NCBI GenBank assembly: GCA_945901665.1
Contig: CAMDLJ010000051.1
Location: 1 to 11,135, forward strand
Direction: 5' to 3'
Length of the DNA: 11,135 bases
DNA from: Bordetella parapertussis
GTDB lineage: Bacteria > Pseudomonadota > Gammaproteobacteria > Burkholderiales > Burkholderiaceae
Part shown: positions 6,862 to 11,135 of the stretch, one piece after another
Numbering within the stretch: the first letter of the stretch is position 1
Layout: each line of letters opens with the position of its first letter
Program-made: the position numbers and the translations under genes
The notes under the pieces: model-generated
What the model was told of the DNA's origin: nothing
The model's input: the letters and a program-made list of their open reading frames with translations, nothing else
The model's database searches: none

Positions 6862-6962
6862 CAAACGACTCGGCGGTTATTGGCACTGACCGCGGCATGA
6901 CCGGTCAAAAGGGCGCCGACCAAAGTGTCTGCCGTTGCTTGATTCCGATCAAGTAGCTTCAT
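6861..6962 (-). CDS. Candidate 33-residue leader ORF, overlapping the quinone oxidoreductase start
   Basis: ATG at 6962 opens a 33-codon frame beginning MKLLDRNQATADTLV and ending NNRRVV. It is preceded by a strong AGGAGAG ribosome binding site with 6-base spacing from GGAG. Its TGA stop shares one base with the ATG of the quinone oxidoreductase. I do not recognise the peptide; it has no signal peptide or membrane segment. It begins 19 bases after the end of another small ORF. Most likely a translated leader that delivers ribosomes to the oxidoreductase start, or an uncharacterised small protein. Support is only the binding site and the overlap, so expression is an inference. Confidence 0.5.
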   Translation of the reverse strand: MKLLDRNQATADTLVGALLTGHAAVSANNRRVV

Positions 6963-6966
6963 GGGG

Positions 6967-6973
6967 CTCTCCT
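6967..6973 (-). promoter_or_regulatory. Strong ribosome binding site of the 33-codon leader ORF
   Basis: AGGAGAG on the minus strand, 6 bases between GGAG and the ATG at 6962. It is stronger than anything before the quinone oxidoreductase ATG itself, and is the main reason to accept the small ORF. Confidence 0.55.
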
Positions 6974-6981
6974 GAAAGGCT

Positions 6982-7125
6982 TCATTTGTTTTTTTCTTTA
7001 CCACGCGGTATGACCACGGTGGTCACGGCAGCGCGCATGGGTTCTCCTGTCAGGCCCTTGGGTGCAGAAGTGTCCTTCTTGGGCTTTTTGCTTTCTTTGT
7101 TGGACTTTTGTTGACCTTTTGCCAT
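6982..7125 (-). CDS. Small lysine-rich conserved-type protein (47 residues)
   Basis: 47 residues, starting MAKGQQKSNKESKKPKKD and ending VVIPRGKEKNK; highly basic and hydrophilic, with no membrane segment. Small proteins beginning MAKGQxxxNKExKKPK are widespread in proteobacteria and of unknown function; I recognise this start pattern from memory only. A GAGGA ribosome binding site lies about 7 bases before the ATG at 7125. Inside the ORF, an in-frame Met30 (7038) is preceded by its own AGGAGA with about five-base spacing, so an 18-residue C-terminal product MRAAVTTVVIPRGKEKNK could also be made. It is the first gene of a minus-strand run leading to the 33-codon ORF and the quinone oxidoreductase. 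Confidence 0.7.
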   Translation of the reverse strand: MAKGQQKSNKESKKPKKDTSAPKGLTGEPMRAAVTTVVIPRGKEKNK

Positions 7126-7159
7126 TTGAAATTCCTCGGAATGTTGGCCCACATCATGC

Positions 7160-7178
7160 AGACTTGGTGGACAAGTCT
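7160..7178. promoter_or_regulatory. Inverted repeat, likely operator, in divergent regulatory gap
   Basis: AGACTTG-GTGGA-CAAGTCT: perfect 7-base arms around a 5-base centre. It sits 35 bases upstream of the small basic-protein gene and 176 bases upstream of the coxS-like ATG. The size and spacing fit a dimeric repressor or activator site; a hairpin in a leader RNA is the alternative. No T tract follows it on either strand, so it is not a terminator. Confidence 0.4.
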
Positions 7179-7197
7179 ACCCCTTCTTCTGAAACAA

Positions 7198-7229
7198 TCA
7201 CAATTGTCTATGCCAGAGAATTCACAATT
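7198..7229. repeat. Two copies of TCACAATT, 24 bases apart
   Basis: Direct repeats at 7198-7205 and 7222-7229 in the gap before the coxS-like gene; the first copy forms part of the palindrome ACAATTGT (7200-7207). The spacing is a little over two helical turns. It may be a second regulator site, but eight-base repeats in AT-rich DNA also occur by chance. Confidence 0.25.
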
Positions 7230-7283
7230 CAAGTCAGTTTGAGTGGCAAGTCGATTCAGGGTTTTCACTAAAACCTTTCTCAC

Positions 7284-7313
7284 TATTCAGTGGTCTACTG
7301 ATTTCACGATAAT
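7284..7313 (+). promoter_or_regulatory. Weak promoter candidate for the coxSLM-like operon
   Basis: GATAAT (7308-7313) resembles a -10 box and lies 40 bases before the coxS-like ATG. The region 17-18 bases upstream (TATTCA, 7284-7289) is a poor -35, which would fit a promoter needing an activator. Assigned by position and the -10 match only. Confidence 0.22.
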
Positions 7314-7353
7314 CCACGTTCAAACCCATATATTTTTTCCCAAGGAGACATTC

Positions 7354-7821
7354 ATGAAGGTCGATATCACCGTGAACGGACGAGCGCGAACCATTGATGC
7401 GGCCCCCAACCTCTTATTGGTTCAGGCCATTCGCGAAAACTTAAAACTGACTGGAACCCACGTTGGCTGCGATACGGCTCAATGCGGTGCTTGTACGGTC
7501 ATCGTGAACGGCAATGCCGTGAAGTCATGCAATATTTTGCTGGCTCAAGCGCAAGGTGCGCAAGTCACCACCATTGAGGGATTGGCCGATGCAGATGGAA
7601 CCATGCATCCCATGCAGTCCGCATTCAAAGACTGCCATGGCCTGCAGTGCGGTTTTTGTACGCCCGGAATGGTCATGAGCGCAATTGACCTTTGCAAACG
7701 CCATCCCAATGCCAGTGAACAAGTGATTCGCGAGCAACTGGAGGGTAACTTGTGCCGATGCACCGGCTATCAAAATATTGTCAAGGCCGTGCAGCAAGGT
7801 GCTGCTGCCATGAAATCTTGA
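7354..7821 (+). CDS. coxS: Molybdenum hydroxylase small subunit, two [2Fe-2S] clusters (CoxS-like)
   Basis: 155 residues, the electron-transfer subunit of a heterotrimeric xanthine-oxidase-family enzyme. The N-terminal plant-type ferredoxin domain has Cys39, Cys44 and Cys47 (GCDTAQCGACTV) with Cys59 (KSCN). The C-terminal all-helical domain has Cys99 and Cys102 (QCGFCTPGM) with Cys134 and Cys136 (NLCRCTGYQN). All eight ligands are present. It lacks a Tat signal, so the enzyme should be cytoplasmic. The ATG at 7354 is chosen over earlier in-frame starts because AAGGAG (7342-7347) lies 6 bases before it and the protein then matches family length. It is the first gene of the operon, 25 bases before the large-subunit gene. 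Electrons pass from the Mo site through these clusters to FAD in the CoxM-like subunit. Confidence 0.95.
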   Translation: MKVDITVNGRARTIDAAPNLLLVQAIRENLKLTGTHVGCDTAQCGACTVIVNGNAVKSCNILLAQAQGAQVTTIEGLADADGTMHPMQSAFKDCHGLQCGFCTPGMVMSAIDLCKRHPNASEQVIREQLEGNLCRCTGYQNIVKAVQQGAAAMKS

Positions 7822-7846
7822 AATAAAGAAACCACAGGAGACAACC

Positions 7847-10222
7847 ATGGGTGCATCAGATTTCTCAAAACTTCCTCACATTGGCGAGTCCTTTTTGCGC
7901 AAAGAGGACTACCGTTTTTTAACCGGCGCAGGTCAATACACAGATGATATTGAGCTGGCCAATATGTCTCATGCCGTCTTTGTGCGATCGCCGCATGCAC
8001 ACGCAAAGATCAAAAGTATTGATAAAAAAGCCGCCTTTGCAGCCCCTGGTGTGATTGGCATCCTGGATGGTCAAGACGTGGCTGACGCAAAAATCAATGG
8101 CTTGCCCTGTGGCTGGTTGATCACCGATACCGATGGTCAACCCATGAAAGAACCGCCCCACCCCATCTTGGCCCACGACAAAGTTCGCTATGTGGGTGAC
8201 CATGTGGTCATGGTCGTGGCAGAGACATTGGAAGAGGCCAAAAATGCCGCTGAGCTCGTGAGCGTTGAATATGACGTCTTGTCGGCTGTGGTCGATGTGC
8301 GCGATGCGAGCAGCGCCGCCGCCTTGCACGATGCCGCGCCAAACAACCATTGCTATAAATGGGCTATCGGCGACAAATCGCAAGTTGACGCCGCTTTTGC
8401 CAATGCGGCTCACGTGACCCAACTTGATTTGGTCAACAACCGATTGGTCCCCAATGCCATGGAGCCCCGTGCTGCCATTGGATCCTACAGCCGCGCTAAC
8501 GACGAATACACATTGTGGGTATCGAACCAAAACCCCCACGTCGAACGCTTGCTGATGACGGCCTTCGTGATGGGCTTGCCTGAACACAAAGTTCGGGTCA
8601 TTGCCCCCGACGTGGGCGGCGGCTTCGGGTCCAAAATTTATTTGTATGCTGAAGACGTCTGCTTGACATGGGCGTCTAAAAAGCTCAACCGAAATATCAA
8701 ATGGACCTGTGACCGATCTGAAGCATTTTTAAGCGATGCCCATGGCCGAGACCATGCCAGCCATGCTGAAATGGCCATGGACAAAGACGGGAAATTCTTA
8801 GCCCTGCGCGTGCACACCCATGCCAACTTGGGCGCCTACTTGTCCACCTTTTCTACCGCCGTTCCCACCATTTTGTACGCCACCCTGTTGGCTGGGCAAT
8901 ACACCACCCCTCAGGTTTACGTGGAGGTGGATGCATGGTTCACCAACACCGCGCCCGTTGATGCCTACCGTGGCGCAGGTCGTCCAGAAGCCACCTATTT
9001 GCTAGAACGCATCGTCAGCCGTGCCGCCTGGGAAATGGGTTTGACGCAAGATGAAATTCGAAAGCGCAATTTCATCACCCAATTCCCCTACCAGACCCCG
9101 GTTGCATTGCAATACGATGTGGGCGACTATCACGCCTGCATGAATGAGGCGCAAAAGCTGGCGGATGTGGCGGGTTATGCGCAACGTCAAGCCAGCAGCC
9201 AAGCCAAAGGCAAATTGCGCGGCATCGGATACTCCAGCTACATCGAGGCCTGTGGCATCGCCCCGTCCAACATTGCTGGCGCGCTGGGTGCCAGGGCTGG
9301 TCTGTTTGAGTGCGGTGAAGTTCGCGTGCACCCCACCGGCAGCGTCACCGTTTTCACCGGCTCGCACAGCCATGGGCAAGGGCACGAAACCACCTTTGCC
9401 CAAGTGGTGGCTGCCAGATTGGGTATTGCTGTCGAAGCTGTGGACATTGTGCACGGTGACACCGGCAGGGTGCCATTTGGGATGGGCACTTACGGCTCAC
9501 GTTCTATTTCTGTCGGAGGGGCCGCGATCATGCGAGCTCTGGACAAAATTGAAGCCAAGGCGAAAAAGATTGCCGCCCATTTGATGGAGGCATCCGATGC
9601 CGATATTGAGTTTGCCAACGGTGAATTCAATGTCAAAGGAACGGACAAGAAAATCACCTTTGGACAAGTGGCCCTGACCGCCTATGTGCCACACAACTAC
9701 CCCCTGGACAAACTCGAGCCGGGGTTGAATGAAACAGCGTTCTATGACCCCACCAACTTCACCTTCCCAGCCGGTACCTACATTGCCGAAGTTGAAGTGG
9801 ATCCGTCAACAGGTGTTGTGAAACTTGATCGCTTCACAGCCGTGGACGATTTCGGCACCATCATCAATCCCATGATTGTGGAGGGCCAAGTCCATGGGGG
9901 TTTGGTGCAGGGCATTGGCCAAGCCTTGATGGAAAATTGCGTTTACGACAAAGAGACCGGGCAATTATTGACCGGCTCCTTCATGGACTACACCATGCCC
10001 CGTGCAGATGATTTCCCTGCTTTCACTTTGGGCCATGTTTGCACCCCGTGCACCCACAACCCCCTGGGTACCAAAGGCTGTGGCGAAGCCGGCGCGATTG
10101 GCTCACCACCAGCCATCATGAATGCTGTTCTAGATGCCTTGGCACCTTTGGGCGTGAAAAACTTAGACATGCCCGCAACGCCAAACCGCGTATGGCAAGC
10201 CATTCAAGCCGTCAATACTTAA
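7847..10222 (+). CDS. coxL: Molybdenum hydroxylase large subunit, form II CoxL-like
   Basis: 791 residues, the molybdopterin-cytosine-dinucleotide-binding catalytic subunit. Starts with the typical IGESFLRKEDYRFLTGAGQYTDDI. Cofactor motifs: Gln228 (SNQNPH), GGGFGSK at 257-263, HGQGHETTF at 509-517, and the base-catalyst motif KGCGEAGAIGSP with Glu747. The active-site loop is AYRGAGR (373-379). True aerobic CO dehydrogenases (form I) have AYxCSFR with the copper-ligand Cys; this protein has no Cys there, so it belongs to form II, whose substrates are mostly unknown and may be aldehydes or N-heterocycles. RBS AGGAG (7836-7840) is 6 bases from the ATG. The gene order S-L-M is the form II order. 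Full-length with no frameshift. The gene name is a family label, not evidence for CO oxidation. Confidence 0.95.
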   Translation: MGASDFSKLPHIGESFLRKEDYRFLTGAGQYTDDIELANMSHAVFVRSPHAHAKIKSIDKKAAFAAPGVIGILDGQDVADAKINGLPCGWLITDTDGQPMKEPPHPILAHDKVRYVGDHVVMVVAETLEEAKNAAELVSVEYDVLSAVVDVRDASSAAALHDAAPNNHCYKWAIGDKSQVDAAFANAAHVTQLDLVNNRLVPNAMEPRAAIGSYSRANDEYTLWVSNQNPHVERLLMTAFVMGLPEHKVRVIAPDVGGGFGSKIYLYAEDVCLTWASKKLNRNIKWTCDRSEAFLSDAHGRDHASHAEMAMDKDGKFLALRVHTHANLGAYLSTFSTAVPTILYATLLAGQYTTPQVYVEVDAWFTNTAPVDAYRGAGRPEATYLLERIVSRAAWEMGLTQDEIRKRNFITQFPYQTPVALQYDVGDYHACMNEAQKLADVAGYAQRQASSQAKGKLRGIGYSSYIEACGIAPSNIAGALGARAGLFECGEVRVHPTGSVTVFTGSHSHGQGHETTFAQVVAARLGIAVEAVDIVHGDTGRVPFGMGTYGSRSISVGGAAIMRALDKIEAKAKKIAAHLMEASDADIEFANGEFNVKGTDKKITFGQVALTAYVPHNYPLDKLEPGLNETAFYDPTNFTFPAGTYIAEVEVDPSTGVVKLDRFTAVDDFGTIINPMIVEGQVHGGLVQGIGQALMENCVYDKETGQLLTGSFMDYTMPRADDFPAFTLGHVCTPCTHNPLGTKGCGEAGAIGSPPAIMNAVLDALAPLGVKNLDMPATPNRVWQAIQAVNT

Positions 10223-10239
10223 AGATCAAAGGAATCAAC

Positions 10240-11031
10240 ATGTACGCATTTACCTACGAACGCCCAGCCACCATCCAGGAAGCGAGCCAGCAAGTGGCCA
10301 ATGGGGCGCAAGCCCTGGCCGGCGGACAGACCATGCTGGCGGCCATGAAGCAGCGCCTCATGCAGCCTGAGAAGTTGGTCGATTTGTCGCAAATCAAGGA
10401 CCTGCAAGGCATCAAAAAAGATGGCAACACACTGGTCATTGGTGCCATGTGCACACACCAAACCGTCGAAACCCATGCGGATGTGAAGGCGCATATCCCT
10501 GCACTCGCCGCCTTGGCCGCAGGCATTGGCGACCGGCAAGTGCGCGCCATGGGAACCCTCGGTGGGTCTGTCGCCAACAACGATCCAGCCGCCTGTTATC
10601 CCAGTGCGGTATTGGCATTGGATGCCATCATTCACACCAACCAACGCACCATCAAAGCGGGTGATTTCTTCCAAGGCATGTATGCCACCGCTTTGAACAG
10701 CGGCGAACTCATCACCGCCATTGCATTCCCGATTCCCAAACGAGCCGCATATGCCAAATTCAAGCAGGCAGCATCACGCTTTGCGTTGGTCGGCGTCTTT
10801 GTCGCTGAAACAGGCAGCGGCGCCCGCGTAGCGATCACAGGTGCCAGTAATGGTGTGTTCCGCCATCCCGGCCTGGAGGCTGCGTTGAACCAATCTTTCA
10901 CCACTGAAGCGGTTCAAAACGTCGCTATCGATGCCAACCCACTCAACAGCGACTTGCATGCCTCCGCCGCCTATCGAGCCAATTTAATCAAGGTACAAAC
11001 ACAGCGTGCGGTCCAACAGGCGATCGGATGA
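10240..11031 (+). CDS. coxM: Molybdenum hydroxylase medium subunit, FAD-binding (CoxM-like)
   Basis: 263 residues, FAD-binding subunit that takes electrons from the [2Fe-2S] subunit and passes them to the final acceptor. The FAD-binding motifs are ALAGGQTML at 25-33 and MGTLGGSVANNDPAA at 104-118, matching the family's AGG and T(I/L)GG...A(N/D)xDPAA patterns; a CO dehydrogenase flavoprotein C-terminal domain follows (from about 165; FKQAASRFALVGV). It is slightly shorter than classic CoxM (about 288), mainly at the C-terminal end. The ATG at 10240 is chosen (a longer open frame extends upstream inside the coxL-like gene) because the family start MYAFTYERP fits and AAAGGA lies about 7 bases upstream. 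It follows the large-subunit stop by 17 bases and overlaps the next gene by four bases (ATGA). Confidence 0.94.
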   Translation: MYAFTYERPATIQEASQQVANGAQALAGGQTMLAAMKQRLMQPEKLVDLSQIKDLQGIKKDGNTLVIGAMCTHQTVETHADVKAHIPALAALAAGIGDRQVRAMGTLGGSVANNDPAACYPSAVLALDAIIHTNQRTIKAGDFFQGMYATALNSGELITAIAFPIPKRAAYAKFKQAASRFALVGVFVAETGSGARVAITGASNGVFRHPGLEAALNQSFTTEAVQNVAIDANPLNSDLHASAAYRANLIKVQTQRAVQQAIG

Positions 11032-11135
11032 CACCTGTTCCCGCGCTGGACTCCATTGACGGTGTCATCCAAGCCTTGGCTGGTGCGGGATACCAAGCCC
11101 ACCGCAGGCTGGCCACTGCTGTTTTTTTAAGCCTG
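11028..11135 (+). CDS. coxD: MoxR-type AAA+ ATPase, CoxD-like (partial, N-terminal 36 codons)
   Basis: The ATG at 11028 overlaps the coxM-like stop (ATGA) and stays open to the window edge. The visible residues, including SIDGVIQALAGAGYQ and RRLATAVFLSL, match the segment just before the Walker A motif of MoxR/CoxD ATPases; the nucleotide-binding motifs themselves lie beyond the window. In cox clusters CoxD acts as a chaperone-like ATPase, with a von Willebrand factor A protein, in maturing the metal site. The position directly after coxM supports the call. Only the start is visible, so domain completeness cannot be judged. Confidence 0.75.
   Translation, partial: MTPVPALDSIDGVIQALAGAGYQAHRRLATAVFLSL

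Noticed and set aside
7331..7340. T-rich run before coxS-like gene as a terminator or attenuator
   Set aside because: No stem precedes it on the plus strand; it is simply part of the AT-rich leader before the ribosome binding site.
7919..8587. 222-codon open frame on the minus strand
   Set aside because: It is antisense to the strongly conserved coxL-like gene and has no recognisable domain; a shadow of coding bias.
7847..10222. True aerobic CO dehydrogenase
   Set aside because: The active-site loop AYRGAGR lacks the copper-binding Cys of form I (AYxCSFR).

Overview
The window reads as chromosomal DNA of a betaproteobacterium, most likely order Burkholderiales (Comamonadaceae-like). This rests on the family resemblance of the proteins and on mid-range base composition with densely packed, mostly ATG-started genes; it is an inference, not a placement. 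No tRNA, rRNA, CRISPR array, insertion sequence or phage gene was seen. No stretch longer than 300 bases lacks a gene; the longest gaps are 5060-5323, 7126-7353 and 5672-5856.

Left part (1-3360). On the minus strand lie a propionyl-CoA synthetase gene (prpE, running off the left edge and missing only its last few codons) and, upstream of it, an isochorismatase-fold protein that appears to have lost all three catalytic residues. Divergent from these, on the plus strand, is a UPF0114 (YqhA-like) membrane protein gene that converges on the next minus-strand cluster.

Middle part (3359-5671). Three minus-strand genes are closely spaced and look like one operon: a DUF4337 membrane protein, a bactofilin, and a methyltransferase with an N-terminal block of membrane segments whose GTG start follows the bactofilin stop by four bases. 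Upstream is a second bactofilin gene ending in its own probable intrinsic terminator, so two paralogous bactofilins flank the DUF4337 gene. This is the least described arrangement in the window and suggests a membrane-associated cytoskeletal or envelope module, of unknown role.

Right part (5857-11135). A PIG3-type NAD(P)H quinone oxidoreductase gene is preceded on the minus strand by two very small ORFs with good ribosome binding sites; the second overlaps the oxidoreductase start (TGATG), suggesting translational coupling. Divergent from this, across a 228-base gap holding a perfect 7+7 inverted repeat, is a molybdenum hydroxylase operon: iron-sulfur subunit (coxS-like), molybdopterin subunit (coxL-like), FAD subunit (coxM-like) and the first 36 codons of a MoxR-type AAA+ ATPase (coxD-like). 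The large subunit has the AYRGAGR loop of form II enzymes, not the Cys-containing loop of true CO dehydrogenase, and the S-L-M order also fits form II, so the substrate is unknown.

Taken together most genes are ordinary metabolism. The items most worth following are the pseudoenzyme-like isochorismatase, the bactofilin/DUF4337/membrane-methyltransferase cluster, and the small-ORF leader of the quinone oxidoreductase.
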